Shown: positions 8,172 to 17,266 of the stretch, piece by piece
How the letters are laid out: each line of letters begins with the position of its first letter
How positions within the stretch are numbered: the first letter of the stretch is position 1
Source of the DNA: Devosia insulae DS-56
GTDB taxonomy: Bacteria > Pseudomonadota > Alphaproteobacteria > Rhizobiales > Devosiaceae
Length of the DNA: 43,518 nt
NCBI RefSeq assembly: GCF_000970465.2
Contig: NZ_LAJE02000236.1
Location: forward strand, 1-43,518
Direction: 5' to 3'
Program-made: the position numbers and the translations under genes
Notes under the pieces: model-generated
Databases searched by the model: none
Told to the model about the DNA's origin: nothing
The model's input: only the letters and a program-made list of their open reading frames with translations

Positions 8172-8924
8172 TCACTCCACGGTGCTCAGGCGCATGACGA
8201 TTTCCTGGTCATGATGCCCGAAGCCGCGGCCGAATATGTTCACCCCGCCCGGATGGCTGGCGTTGGCGGCGACGCCGATACGCAGTCGAATCGGTTGTGC
8301 CGGCTCGAGCTGCAGGTCGGCCAGCGACACCGAAGAGATCCTGACGCCATCGAGGAAGGTGCCGGCGCGGGTGACGCGCCAGTTGGTGAGCTCGCCATGA
8401 TCCGAGCCATAGCGGCCCCAGCTGTCGCGCGGCTCGACCTGGCGGAAACCGCTGGATTTCAGGGTCCAGCTGCCGATTTCGACCTCATTGACACTGACCG
8501 AAATCTCGCTTGGCCAGTCCGGCGAGGTCCCCGGCGCGTCGGAGCCGAGCTCCATCGAGAATTCCAGCGCCGCGAGCGGCGCTCCGTTTCGATAGGGAAA
8601 GCGGTACTCGACGAAACCGCCGGTGAACCAGAGCAGCCCAGCCTTGACCCGTGCCGGATCGAGAAACGTATCGGGGATGTCGAGCAGGCCAATCACGCCG
8701 TCGACAGAACGGAGGCCACACGGCGCGCTAACGCTGAAGCTCGTATAGAGCCCCAACGGCACCGACGCCTGAAACAGCCCACCCGTTTCCACCCGGTAAA
8801 CCTCGTTCGCGACCAGCCTGACGGCGACACTATCACCAAAAGCATGGGCCAGACCACGGATTGCGTACAATCTGATCGAAGATCTACGCGATTTTTCGCG
8901 ATCCCGAACAAGTATGCGATCCAT
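8172..8924 (-). CDS. ArsR-associated sugar-sensing domain protein lacking its HTH (truncated regulator)
   Basis: A 250-residue protein. From about residue 48 it matches, from memory, the C-terminal beta-sandwich domain of a group of ArsR-type regulators: the motif VPLGLYTSFSVSAPCGL, then GLLDIPDTFLDPARVKAGLLWF, ALEFSMELGSDAPGTSPDWP and the terminal GGVNIFGRGFGHHDQEIVMRL. Full-length relatives carry a winged helix of 70-90 residues in front. Here only about 48 residues precede the domain and they show no helix-turn-helix. The ATG at 8924 has no clear ribosome binding site; an alternative start at 9008 would overlap the GH43 gene on the other strand and does not restore an HTH. It may be a decaying regulator or an anti-regulator-like sensor. 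It is head to head with GH43, which would be its natural target. Confidence 0.6.
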   Translation of the reverse strand: MDRILVRDREKSRRSSIRLYAIRGLAHAFGDSVAVRLVANEVYRVETGGLFQASVPLGLYTSFSVSAPCGLRSVDGVIGLLDIPDTFLDPARVKAGLLWFTGGFVEYRFPYRNGAPLAALEFSMELGSDAPGTSPDWPSEISVSVNEVEIGSWTLKSSGFRQVEPRDSWGRYGSDHGELTNWRVTRAGTFLDGVRISSVSLADLQLEPAQPIRLRIGVAANASHPGGVNIFGRGFGHHDQEIVMRLSTVE

Positions 8925-8989
8925 ATCAACTATTGAGGTATAGAGCGGCGGCGCTGCTTGAGCCCCTTCTCGCCACGGAACTCCTTTTG

Positions 8990-10990
8990 ATGACACCGGC
9001 AAAACCAACCTGGACCGCAGACAATGGTGATGGGACGTTCACCAACCCGCTGTTCTACGAAGAGTTTTCGGACCCCGATATCATCCGGGTCGGCGACGCC
9101 TACTACATGACGGGCACCACCATGCATTGCATGCCCGGGCTGCCGGTGCTGCGCTCCACCGATCTCGTGAACTGGACGCTCATCTGCTACGCCTTCGACC
9201 GGCTCGATCTCGGCCCGGCCTTCCGGCTCGAGGGCAGCGAGATTTACGGCCAGGGCATCTGGGCGCCGTGCATCCGCTATCGCGACGGCACCTTCTACAT
9301 CTTCTCCAATGTCAACGGGCAGAAGACCCAGATCTTCACCGCCACCGATCCGGCAGGCCCGTGGACACGCAGCGAGGCCGAGTACAATTGCCACGACCTG
9401 ACGGTGTTCTTCGACGATGACGGGCGCGCCTATGTGGTTTGGGGTTATCGCAACCTCAGGATCGCCGAACTCGACCAGAGCCTCCGCCGGGTGATCCCCG
9501 GCACCGAACGCGACCTCACCCCACCCGACAGCCTGATGGGCGAAGGCGCGCATTTCTACAAGGTCGACGGCAAATACCTGATCACCAGCGCCTGGTTCGC
9601 CGGGCCGATGCGCATGCCCTGCGCCCGCGCCGACAGCCTCGATGGCCCCTGGGAAATCAACCCGGCGATCTCGATCGACGAGGATTTCGGGCTCGTCGAA
9701 GGCTACAAGATCAAGGGCGCCGGCATCCCCTTCACCCTCGATCCGCCGTTCGAGCTGGTGCCGCCCAACCCCGCGGCCAATGGCCGGCTCAACCTGCACC
9801 AGGGCGGCATCGTCGACACCCCTGATGGCGAGTGGTGGGGCTGGTCGATGATGGATTACAACTCGCTCGGCCGGCTCACCTGCCTGTCGCCGATCACCTG
9901 GCAGGATGGCTGGCCGTATTTCGGGCTTCCCGGCAATCTCGGCCGCACCCCGCGCACCTGGGTCAAACCCTCCAGCCGCGGTGAGGGCCCCTCGCCCATC
10001 GCCCGGCCCTGGCCCGAACGCGGCGACGACTTCGATGGGCCGGCGCTCAATCCGCTCTGGCAGTGGAACCACGTGCCGGTCGATGCCAAGTGGTCGCTCG
10101 ACGAACGGCCCGGCCACTTGAGGCTCCACACCCTGCCGGCCAGCGATTTCTGGTGGGCGAAGAACACCCTGACGCAGCGTGCCGTCGGGCCGCGCTCGAC
10201 GGTTACCACGCTGCTCGATGGAGCGGGGCTCGCCCCGGGCGACGTGGCCGGCCTCGGGTTATTCGGCATGCCCTGGCGCTGGGTCGGCCTCGCCCGCACC
10301 GATAGCGGTTACGAGATCCGCGCCTTCGACTACCAGACCGGCCGGACCATCACGGCGCCGGCAGCGACTTCGCGCGTCTGGCTGCGCGCCGAGTGCGACT
10401 TCCTGACCGAGCTGGCGCAGCTCAGCTTCTCGACCGACGGCGAAAGCTTCACGGCCATCGGCGAGCCGATGATCATGGTGTTCCAGCTCGAGACCTTCCA
10501 GGGCATTCGCTATGCGCTGTTCGCCTATAACGAAGCCGGACGAGACGGCGGTCATGCCGATTTCGACAGCGTGAGCGTCGATGAGCCGCATCCGCGCGGC
10601 CTGATGCAGGCGATCCCGGCCGGCGAAACCGGCACGCTGGTCCTCACCAACGCCCCCGAACTCGGACTCGCCACCGCGCTTAGCACAGTCATCGGCCGTC
10701 AGCCCGAGCCGTTCATGGTCGAGCCGGTTGGCCTCGGCCGCGTCGCCTTGCGCCATGCCGGCGGCCTCGTGTCAGTGACGGCGGGGGGCGTGGTCACCGT
10801 CGGCGGCATCACCGGCGCCGCCACCCACTGGCAATGGATGGAAACCCCGACCGGCGAAGTGACCCTGATGTCCCTCACCACCCACCGCTTCCTCCGCATC
10901 GCCCCGGATGGCACGGTCAGGGCGGACAGCCCCGGCCCGACACCAGACGGCAAGGACGGCACGCGGTTTCGGTTTGCTGGAGTGGAATAA
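8990..10990 (+). CDS. GH43-family glycoside hydrolase (beta-xylosidase/alpha-arabinofuranosidase type), cytoplasmic
   Basis: A 666-residue protein with no signal peptide. Residues about 18-330 form the five-bladed propeller; the GH43 triad can be read as base D28 (FSDPD), pKa modulator D136 (HDLTVFFDDDG) and acid E185 (MGEGAHF). Residues about 345-535 form a beta-sandwich like GH43 C2 (starting DDFDGPALNPLWQWNH). The last 120 residues (LRIAPDGTVRADSPG) look like a fascin- or ricin-type trefoil, which is uncommon in this family. ATG at 8990 starts the conserved region; an upstream in-frame start at 8933 adds a poor N-terminus. The enzyme would release xylose or arabinose from imported oligosaccharides. 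Substrate cannot be fixed from sequence. Confidence 0.85.
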   Translation: MTPAKPTWTADNGDGTFTNPLFYEEFSDPDIIRVGDAYYMTGTTMHCMPGLPVLRSTDLVNWTLICYAFDRLDLGPAFRLEGSEIYGQGIWAPCIRYRDGTFYIFSNVNGQKTQIFTATDPAGPWTRSEAEYNCHDLTVFFDDDGRAYVVWGYRNLRIAELDQSLRRVIPGTERDLTPPDSLMGEGAHFYKVDGKYLITSAWFAGPMRMPCARADSLDGPWEINPAISIDEDFGLVEGYKIKGAGIPFTLDPPFELVPPNPAANGRLNLHQGGIVDTPDGEWWGWSMMDYNSLGRLTCLSPITWQDGWPYFGLPGNLGRTPRTWVKPSSRGEGPSPIARPWPERGDDFDGPALNPLWQWNHVPVDAKWSLDERPGHLRLHTLPASDFWWAKNTLTQRAVGPRSTVTTLLDGAGLAPGDVAGLGLFGMPWRWVGLARTDSGYEIRAFDYQTGRTITAPAATSRVWLRAECDFLTELAQLSFSTDGESFTAIGEPMIMVFQLETFQGIRYALFAYNEAGRDGGHADFDSVSVDEPHPRGLMQAIPAGETGTLVLTNAPELGLATALSTVIGRQPEPFMVEPVGLGRVALRHAGGLVSVTAGGVVTVGGITGAATHWQWMETPTGEVTLMSLTTHRFLRIAPDGTVRADSPGPTPDGKDGTRFRFAGVE

Positions 10991-11015
10991 CTCTTTGGGC
11001 CGGCAATCGGCGTCA

Positions 11016-13334
11016 TCAACCAGAAATGCTGTACCCCACCCCCGCCTGCCCATCCCAGGCGAGACGCTGCCGGCCGGCCGTGGCGCCGCCAGCTGGGCGT
11101 GCCGGCATTGGACCGGATGGGCCTGTTACCCTCACCGGACCTTCCGGCAGGTCGACAAAGATCTCGCCATCGCGTCCAGCGAGAATGCCTGCCGAAACGA
11201 GCCTTCCCTCCTGCCAGGTGACGCTCGCCTGGTGCCCGCCGCGGCAGCGGATGTCGCGGATGCTGCCTGCCGTCCAGCTTGGCGGCAGTGTCTTCAACAG
11301 GCTGATGGCGCCTTCGTGGCTTTGCAGCACCAGTTCGGTCAGCCCGGCGACGGCGCCGAAATTGCCGTCGATCTGGAACACGTTGCCTTCGGGCCAGCCG
11401 TCATGCGGGTGGAGGACAAGCAGGGCGCGTGAGGTCAGATGGTCGAGCAGCCCGCCGATCGCGCGCTCGGCGAGAGCGCCGTCGCGCAGGCGCGCCGCGA
11501 GGCAGAGCACCCAGGCCTGGCTCCAGCCGGTATAGCCGGTGCCGTTGTCGAGCCGGAGCGCCAGAGCCCGTCGCACGGCTTCGAACGTCTCGGGCGTGCC
11601 GGCCTCGGTGATGCGGATGCCGGGATAGAGGCCATAGAGGTGGGAGAGGTGGCGATGCCCGAGCTCGTCCGGGGTCTTGTCGTCGTCCCATTCGAGCAGG
11701 TTGCCGGCCGCGCCGATCAGCGGCAGCCGCAGCCGGCCGAGCGCCGCGCGGGCCCGCACCGCGAGCGGATCGGCGGGGTCGGTGAGCCCGACAAAGCTTT
11801 CGAGCGTCTCGCCGATCAGTTCCTGGTCCATCGCCGTGCCCGCGGTAATGGCGACCTTGGCGTCCCCGACCACAAAGCTGTGCTCGGGCGAGGTCGAGGG
11901 GCTGGCGACCAGCTCGCCCTGCGTGTCCTCGACCAGCATGTCGAGGGCGAACTCGGTCGCGGCGCGGAACACCGGCAGGGCGGTCTCCGCCGCAAACCCA
12001 TCGGCGGCGCTGCCGTGGTCGAGGTGATGCTGCAGGTGGGCGGCCATCCAGTAGAGGCCGGCCGGCCAGTTGGACCATTGCGGGATGCCGGGCACCGGCG
12101 CGGTGAAGCGCCAGAGGTCGGTATTGTGGTGGGCCGTGGCGCCGGCCGCGCCGTAGTAGTGCCGCGCCGTTGCGGCGCCGGCTTCGGCAATCTCACGAGT
12201 GAGCTTGAACATCGGGGTATGGAGGTCAGCGAGACCGGTGGCCTCGGCCGGCCAATAGTTCATCTGGGTGTTGATATTGATGGTGTAGTTGCTCGACCAG
12301 GCGGGGCGCACATCGACGTTCCAGATGCCCTGCAGGTTGCTGGCTTCGGTGCCTTCGCGCGAACTCGCGATCATCAGGTAGCGGCCGAAATGGAACAGCA
12401 GCTCGGCGCGCTCGGCTGCCGGGCCGGAGGCGCTGAGGTTGAGGTCGACGCGCTCGAAGAAGCCGTTGTAGTCGTTGCGGTGGCGCTGCCGGAGATCGTT
12501 CGTACCGATCTCGAGGGCCGCCGCGACCCGGCCCTGCGCCTCGCGCACCAGGGCGTCGAAATCGGCGCTGGGGCGCTGATCGTGGCCGCGATAGCCTGAG
12601 GCGGCGGAGGCGACCAGGCGGAGGCCGCCAGTTTCGCTGTCGCGCTCGACGGCGGCGACGACGGCATAGCCCATGCCGGTGGCGACGGTGCCATCAGGCT
12701 CAGGCGCCGTCGCGTCGTAGCGGATCGGCTCCTCACTCGGCACGTAATTGGGAACGACATGCGCAGCCACCCGGGCAGTGGCCACCAGCCACCTGACGCC
12801 ATGCTCCTCGGACAGCGAGATGTGCGTGTCGGGGTGTGGCGAAACGAACGCCATGCCCACCCTGTCGAGCGTCAGCACCCCCGGCCCGGTGGCGGCCGCC
12901 ACCAGCACGCCATCAGGATTGGAGACGAAGCTATCGAGCCGAACCGTGCCGTGGCTGGTGAGGGCCACGGCCTCGGCCAGATCGAGGCGGCGGGTGTAGC
13001 CGGCGCTATCGGCATCGGCATAGGTGAGTTCGATGGCGCCGAGCGGCTGATAGGACTGGGTCCAGGTCTTGCCCTGCAGCGCCCGGCCGAGTTCGTCGGC
13101 CCGAAGATAGTCGCGGCGGCGGATCGCCTCGCGCAGTTCGGGTATCAGGTGGGACGGACCCTCGTCGGCTGCAGGCTGCAGCGGCCCGCCGGACCAGACC
13201 GTATCGAGGTTGAGGGCGAACCGTTCGGTGCCGATGCCGCCGCCGAGCGTCGCCCCGAGCCAGCCATTACCGATGAGGAAGCTGTCGATGAACCCGGCCG
13301 CGGGGGTATCGAGGTCAAGGCAGTAACGGGGCAT
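11016..13334 (-). CDS. GH95-family alpha-L-fucosidase (or alpha-L-galactosidase), cytoplasmic
   Basis: A 772-residue glycoside hydrolase without signal peptide. The N-terminal beta domain has the family opening FLIGNGWLGATLGGG and LNLDTVWSGGP. The (alpha/alpha)6 catalytic domain carries the residues known from the Bifidobacterium GH95 fucosidase: N353 and N355 (NINTQMNYW) with D656 (FQIDGNFG) as the base network, and E548 (NLLEWDDD) as the acid. GH95 enzymes invert and cut alpha-1,2-fucose, for example from xyloglucan; some act on alpha-L-galactose. It is the last gene of the operon from 19522, 25 nt after the LacI gene, and converges on GH43 with a 25-bp gap. Confidence 0.88.
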   Translation of the reverse strand: MPRYCLDLDTPAAGFIDSFLIGNGWLGATLGGGIGTERFALNLDTVWSGGPLQPAADEGPSHLIPELREAIRRRDYLRADELGRALQGKTWTQSYQPLGAIELTYADADSAGYTRRLDLAEAVALTSHGTVRLDSFVSNPDGVLVAAATGPGVLTLDRVGMAFVSPHPDTHISLSEEHGVRWLVATARVAAHVVPNYVPSEEPIRYDATAPEPDGTVATGMGYAVVAAVERDSETGGLRLVASAASGYRGHDQRPSADFDALVREAQGRVAAALEIGTNDLRQRHRNDYNGFFERVDLNLSASGPAAERAELLFHFGRYLMIASSREGTEASNLQGIWNVDVRPAWSSNYTININTQMNYWPAEATGLADLHTPMFKLTREIAEAGAATARHYYGAAGATAHHNTDLWRFTAPVPGIPQWSNWPAGLYWMAAHLQHHLDHGSAADGFAAETALPVFRAATEFALDMLVEDTQGELVASPSTSPEHSFVVGDAKVAITAGTAMDQELIGETLESFVGLTDPADPLAVRARAALGRLRLPLIGAAGNLLEWDDDKTPDELGHRHLSHLYGLYPGIRITEAGTPETFEAVRRALALRLDNGTGYTGWSQAWVLCLAARLRDGALAERAIGGLLDHLTSRALLVLHPHDGWPEGNVFQIDGNFGAVAGLTELVLQSHEGAISLLKTLPPSWTAGSIRDIRCRGGHQASVTWQEGRLVSAGILAGRDGEIFVDLPEGPVRVTGPSGPMPARPAGGATAGRQRLAWDGQAGVGYSISG

Positions 13335-13359
13335 GGTCGGATCCTGGAATGGCGAGGCT

Positions 13360-14424
13360 TCAGCGGGAGCCGAGAGCCTGTGGCGTGATCAGGCGGCGGG
13401 TCGAGCCGCGGAGGATAATGTCGCAGTTGAGCGTGATGGTATGCGGCGCGTGGCTGAGGCCGCGATCCGACAGGCGCGAGGCCATGATGGAGGTGATGGT
13501 TTCAGCGATCTTGGCCACCGGCTGGGCCACCGCGGTGATGCCGGTGTCATGCAGCTGGAACAGCGGCACGTCGTCGAAGCTGACCAGCGAGATGTCGTCC
13601 GGGACCTTCAGCCCGTGCTCACGCAACAGCCGCAGCGCGCCGACCGCCATGTTGTAGTTGCAGCAATAGAGGGCGGTGGGAGGCTCGGGGAGCGAGAGCA
13701 GGCGCAGCATGCCGGAATAGGCTTCGGTCTCGTACCAATGCGAGTCGAGCACATAGTCGGGGTTGATCTCGATGCCGCGACCGAGCAGTGCCTGGCGATA
13801 ACCCTCAAAGCGCTCGCCACCGGTCCAGTCGCCGATATTGCCGGTGAGGACCGCGATGCGGGAATGGCCGATATCGAGCAGGTGGGTGACAGCGCGAAAA
13901 CTTGCGGCGCGGTTTTCGACCAGCACCCGATCCACCGGCAGGCCCGGCCAGCCATTGTCGTAAAAGATCACCGGCGTGCCATTGCCGATGAGCTCGAGGA
14001 TACGCTCATCGACATCGTTGCGGCCGTCCATGATCAGGCAATCGACCCGATGGGTAACGAAGAAATCGAGCGCATCGGCAATCGATGCCGGGTTGGCATC
14101 GTGGCAATAGGTGAGCAGTGCCCGGCCGACCCGGCGCATCGCCCGGCTCAAATGCTCGAGCACCGGGGCGTGGAACTCCGACAGCGAGGGCACCATGAAG
14201 CCGACCGTATTGGTGAGGTCGGCCTTCATGGCGGCGGCGATGGCGTTGCGGCGATAGCCGAGTTGGCCAATCGCCTGTTCGATCTGCTCGCGATTGCCGC
14301 GGCGCACCGGGTGGCCGTTGAGGTAGCGCGACACCGTGCCGATAGCGACACCGGCGCGGTCGGCGACCTCGACGATGGTCGCATGGCGCCGCCGGCCGCT
14401 CTCGGTATCGTCGCTGTCGCTCAA
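13360..14424 (-). CDS. LacI-family transcriptional regulator within the fucosyl-oligosaccharide operon
   Basis: A 354-residue regulator. The HTH and hinge are at about 15-70 (VEVADRAGVAIGTVSRYLNG, then the LGYRRNAIAAAMKA hinge region), followed by a type I periplasmic-binding-protein fold (TNTVGFMVPSLSEFHAPVLEHL onward; effector contacts around SLVSFDDVPLF). Its ATG overlaps the GH151-like stop in an ATGA, so it is made only when the operon is transcribed. That gives an autoregulated design in which the repressor is induced with its targets. A candidate AACGTT-centred operator lies 55-60 bp upstream of the first gene (19579-19584). Confidence 0.9.
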   Translation of the reverse strand: MSDSDDTESGRRRHATIVEVADRAGVAIGTVSRYLNGHPVRRGNREQIEQAIGQLGYRRNAIAAAMKADLTNTVGFMVPSLSEFHAPVLEHLSRAMRRVGRALLTYCHDANPASIADALDFFVTHRVDCLIMDGRNDVDERILELIGNGTPVIFYDNGWPGLPVDRVLVENRAASFRAVTHLLDIGHSRIAVLTGNIGDWTGGERFEGYRQALLGRGIEINPDYVLDSHWYETEAYSGMLRLLSLPEPPTALYCCNYNMAVGALRLLREHGLKVPDDISLVSFDDVPLFQLHDTGITAVAQPVAKIAETITSIMASRLSDRGLSHAPHTITLNCDIILRGSTRRLITPQALGSR

Positions 14425-16442
14425 ACCGTTCCCTCAAAGACCAGCGCGGCGTGGATGCGTAGGCTCGGGAGCCGCACTTCCACGCGATCGCCACCATTGG
14501 TGAACGGCACGTCTTCCCCCGTCAGAGCGTCATAGACACGGGCTGGCGTGCGCGGCAAGCGCACCGAGGCCGTCACCGGCCCCAGCGTCGGGATATCCTC
14601 GATCATTTCCATGACGCGGGTAGTGCCCTCGCCGGCCGGTACCGCCTTGCCTCGGATCTGCGGCGCGCCATAGAGCAGGTGGAGGACGTGGCGCTGCTGC
14701 GCCGACTGCTGCGTCAGCGTCGCCCGGCCGGACGACGGCAGGTCGGTGACGATGGCGCGGCTGGGGAGCAGCCGGTCGATCAGCCCGCGCACCAGGTACT
14801 TGTAAAGCGGCTGACCCATGGCGTGGTACATCTCAAAGATCGGGTAGGCTATGTAGCCGATACCGCCCTTTACGGTCACCGCTGCCCCCAGCGCGGCCGC
14901 CGCCGGATCATCGGGAGCGTGCTGGTGCGAGCTGAAATGCTTGTAGCTGCGGTTGAAATAAGAAGGGCCGATTTCAGCCAGCACCTCGGCGCCCTCGGCA
15001 GTGATCGCCTGCCCTGCTCCGTACATGACGAAGGGCGAGGCGGTGAGCCCGGCATCGAGCCCGGAGGCGGCGCGGACATAAGACGGCTCGAACGCCACCT
15101 GGCCGGCGCTGCGGATGCCGGCGTCGACGGCAAAGCTGCCATCGGGGTTGATCGCCGACCTGCCGCTGAGGATCAGCTTGCCGCCCCTGTCGGTATAGGC
15201 CTTGAGCGCGGCCGCGAGCCTGGCATCAACCGGGATCTCGTCGGGGAGGATGATCAGCTTGTAATTCTCGAACGGCGTCGCCGGATCGATCACGTCGAAG
15301 GGGAGTTTCAGTTCCTGCAGCATCTGCGCGGCGCCATCGTCGCTCAGGTTGTTGCGGGCGCCGACCGGGTGGAAATACTCGGCGGTGAGGATTGCCACAT
15401 CCGAAACCTGGCGGGCGCCCTCGAGATAAGGCTCGAGCTTTTCGATCCGCGCATAGGCCGGGCCGATCGAGGCATAGGTGTCCGGGTTGATCGAGCCATC
15501 GGGGTGCAACTGATCGCCGACGAGGCACTTCACACCCAGCGCCACCATCTGCGCCGCCTCGAACTCCAGCGCATCGGGATGCTTGAAGCCGCCGAACTCG
15601 CCCCAGCTGGTGTGGAACTTGCCGGTATGGGCTACCATGTCGAGCCCGAGCGTTGCCGCGTAACGGGCGCTCGAGGGGAAATGGTCATAACCCCAGCCGC
15701 CGGTCGGCAGGCTTTCGAGCTCGAGATGGGTGTAGGTGGAAAAACGCTGCGGCCCCTGCTTGTGGATATGGCCGCAATTGTAGAAGACGCGCAGCCCGGG
15801 GAACTCGGCGTTGAGCGCCGCGCTGGTCTCGGCGCGGAACCGCTCGTTGACGGCCTCATCGTTCTTCAATCGGTCCGCCGGGTTCTCGGGGTCGAGCCCG
15901 TGCTCGGCCATGCGGGCGAGGCATTCGGCACAGACGCAGTCGGGGGTGAGCACGATGTCGAAGAACAGGCCCGGCGTCTCGTATTTGCGGGCCACTTCGC
16001 GCGCCTGCTCGAGCAGTTCGGCGCGATAGGCCGGGTGGTTGAGGCAGAGCGTGTGCCAGCCGGCGGTCAGCTGGTCGGGGTCGAAGCGGTTCTTTGTGGC
16101 GCTGCGGGCCCGCCATTCGGGGTGGATGCGGGCGTTGCGCTCGTCCCACTGCACCGAGATGTAGATCGGCGCTTCGATATCGGCGGCGGTCAGCGCCTTG
16201 ACCATTTCGCCCATCAGGTCGGGGCGCATCAGGTTCGGGTGCGGTGCGCCGACCTTGGTGGGGTAGTACGACCAGCCATGGTGGCACTTGGCAAAGATGG
16301 TGATCGAGTTGACGTGCGCTGCCTTGAGCGTCGCCACGAAATCCTCGGGGTCGAAGGCCGAGCCGATCCCCGGAATGTGCTCCGAAGTGTGGAAATCGAG
16401 GTGGATCTGGCGGTAGCGGAGCGGCTTGTTCGTGGCGGGCAT
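14421..16442 (-). CDS. GH151-like glycosidase (putative alpha-L-fucosidase) with GH42-type trimerization domain
   Basis: A 673-residue cytoplasmic protein. The N-terminal barrel starts YRQIHLDFHTSEHIPGIGS and contains the segments ITIFAKCHHGWSYYPT and GLFFDIVLTPDCVCAEC; this is the GHL6 pattern (PF14871) that, from memory, is found in GH151. A Rossmann-like domain with VAILTAEYFHP and IILPDEIPVDARLAAALKAYTDRGGKLI resembles the GH42 beta-galactosidase trimerization domain, and a small beta domain ends the protein. Known GH151 members are retaining alpha-L-fucosidases. The Asp in FFDI is a plausible nucleophile, but this is inference. It starts 2 nt after the permease stop with an AAGGA site and overlaps lacI by 4 bp. 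Other GHL6 proteins have unknown activity. Confidence 0.72.
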   Translation of the reverse strand: MPATNKPLRYRQIHLDFHTSEHIPGIGSAFDPEDFVATLKAAHVNSITIFAKCHHGWSYYPTKVGAPHPNLMRPDLMGEMVKALTAADIEAPIYISVQWDERNARIHPEWRARSATKNRFDPDQLTAGWHTLCLNHPAYRAELLEQAREVARKYETPGLFFDIVLTPDCVCAECLARMAEHGLDPENPADRLKNDEAVNERFRAETSAALNAEFPGLRVFYNCGHIHKQGPQRFSTYTHLELESLPTGGWGYDHFPSSARYAATLGLDMVAHTGKFHTSWGEFGGFKHPDALEFEAAQMVALGVKCLVGDQLHPDGSINPDTYASIGPAYARIEKLEPYLEGARQVSDVAILTAEYFHPVGARNNLSDDGAAQMLQELKLPFDVIDPATPFENYKLIILPDEIPVDARLAAALKAYTDRGGKLILSGRSAINPDGSFAVDAGIRSAGQVAFEPSYVRAASGLDAGLTASPFVMYGAGQAITAEGAEVLAEIGPSYFNRSYKHFSSHQHAPDDPAAAALGAAVTVKGGIGYIAYPIFEMYHAMGQPLYKYLVRGLIDRLLPSRAIVTDLPSSGRATLTQQSAQQRHVLHLLYGAPQIRGKAVPAGEGTTRVMEMIEDIPTLGPVTASVRLPRTPARVYDALTGEDVPFTNGGDRVEVRLPSLRIHAALVFEGTV

Positions 16443-16444
16443 GA

Positions 16445-17266
16445 CTAATCCTTGGCGCCGGTCCGGGTTTCAGCCCCGGCGGCGAATTGACGTTGGAAGA
16501 TGAGGAAGACGACGAGGGGGACCACGGTGGTGACGATGGCCGCTACCGATTGCAGGTCCCAGTTGAGTTCATAGGTGCCGTTGACGCGAGCGAGGATCAC
16601 CGGCAGCGGCACGTTGGTCCTCAGATAGAGCAAGGGCAGCAGCAGGGCGTTCCAGGTCCACAGGAACTGCAGGATGCCGGTGGCAAAGACCGAGCTGAGG
16701 CTGTTGGGCAGGACGATGTACCAGAAGGTCTGCAGCGGCCCGGCGCCATCGATGCGCGAGGCCTCGACGACCTCGGTCGGAAAATCCTCGAGGAAGTTCT
16801 TTACGAGGAAGATCGACCAGGCAAAGCTCAGCCCGATGTAAGGGATGAGCACGGCGAGGAAATTGTCGATCAGCCCCAGTTCGCGCCACAGCTGGAACAG
16901 CGGGATGATCACCACCTGCTGGGGCAGCACGAAGGCGTTGATGATGATGATCAACAGCAGCCGGCGAAACGGGAACTTGAGGAAGTGGAAGGCGTAGGCC
17001 GCGGCGGGCGTCAGCAGCATGGTCCCGACGGTGGCGAGCGCCGCCAGGATAGCCGTGGTGACGAAGGCGGGGGCGAGCGGATAGGCCTCCCACACCCGCT
17101 GCCAGGCGCTGAGCGTGAGGGTGAAGCTGTCGATGCGCCACCAGCCGCGTGACGTCTCGGCCAGGGGGCGGATCGAGGTCATCACGATGCCGATGATCGG
17201 AATGATCCAGATGAAGCCGAAGATACCAAGCACGATAGTGGGCCAGCGGGGCGCGCGTCCGATCAT
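16445..17266 (-). CDS. Carbohydrate ABC transporter permease (MalG/UgpE type)
   Basis: A 273-residue inner-membrane permease with six predicted helices. The coupling (EAA) loop reads EASRIDGAGPLQTFWYIVLP, and the N-terminus WPTIVLGIFGFIWIIPIIGIVMTSIRP is typical of MalG-type proteins. The open frame runs to 17545, but ATG at 17266 overlaps the MalF-type stop in an ATGA and gives the family's normal length. It pairs with the permease encoded at 17263-18225. The operon has no ATPase gene; the MalK at 30030 may supply it. Confidence 0.9.
   Translation of the reverse strand: MIGRAPRWPTIVLGIFGFIWIIPIIGIVMTSIRPLAETSRGWWRIDSFTLTLSAWQRVWEAYPLAPAFVTTAILAALATVGTMLLTPAAAYAFHFLKFPFRRLLLIIIINAFVLPQQVVIIPLFQLWRELGLIDNFLAVLIPYIGLSFAWSIFLVKNFLEDFPTEVVEASRIDGAGPLQTFWYIVLPNSLSSVFATGILQFLWTWNALLLPLLYLRTNVPLPVILARVNGTYELNWDLQSVAAIVTTVVPLVVFLIFQRQFAAGAETRTGAKD

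Noticed and set aside
8151-8936. Plus-strand open frame opposite the truncated regulator
   Set aside because: Low-complexity translation with no recognisable domain; the minus-strand frame carries a conserved C-terminal domain.
8930-10129. Minus-strand open frame that might supply the missing HTH of the regulator at 8172
   Set aside because: It lies inside the GH43 coding region, has no helix-turn-helix and reads like an antisense shadow.
14679-16448. Plus-strand 589-codon frame opposite the GH151-like gene
   Set aside because: Shadow frame; no start signals or domain patterns, while the minus-strand protein is coherent from end to end.
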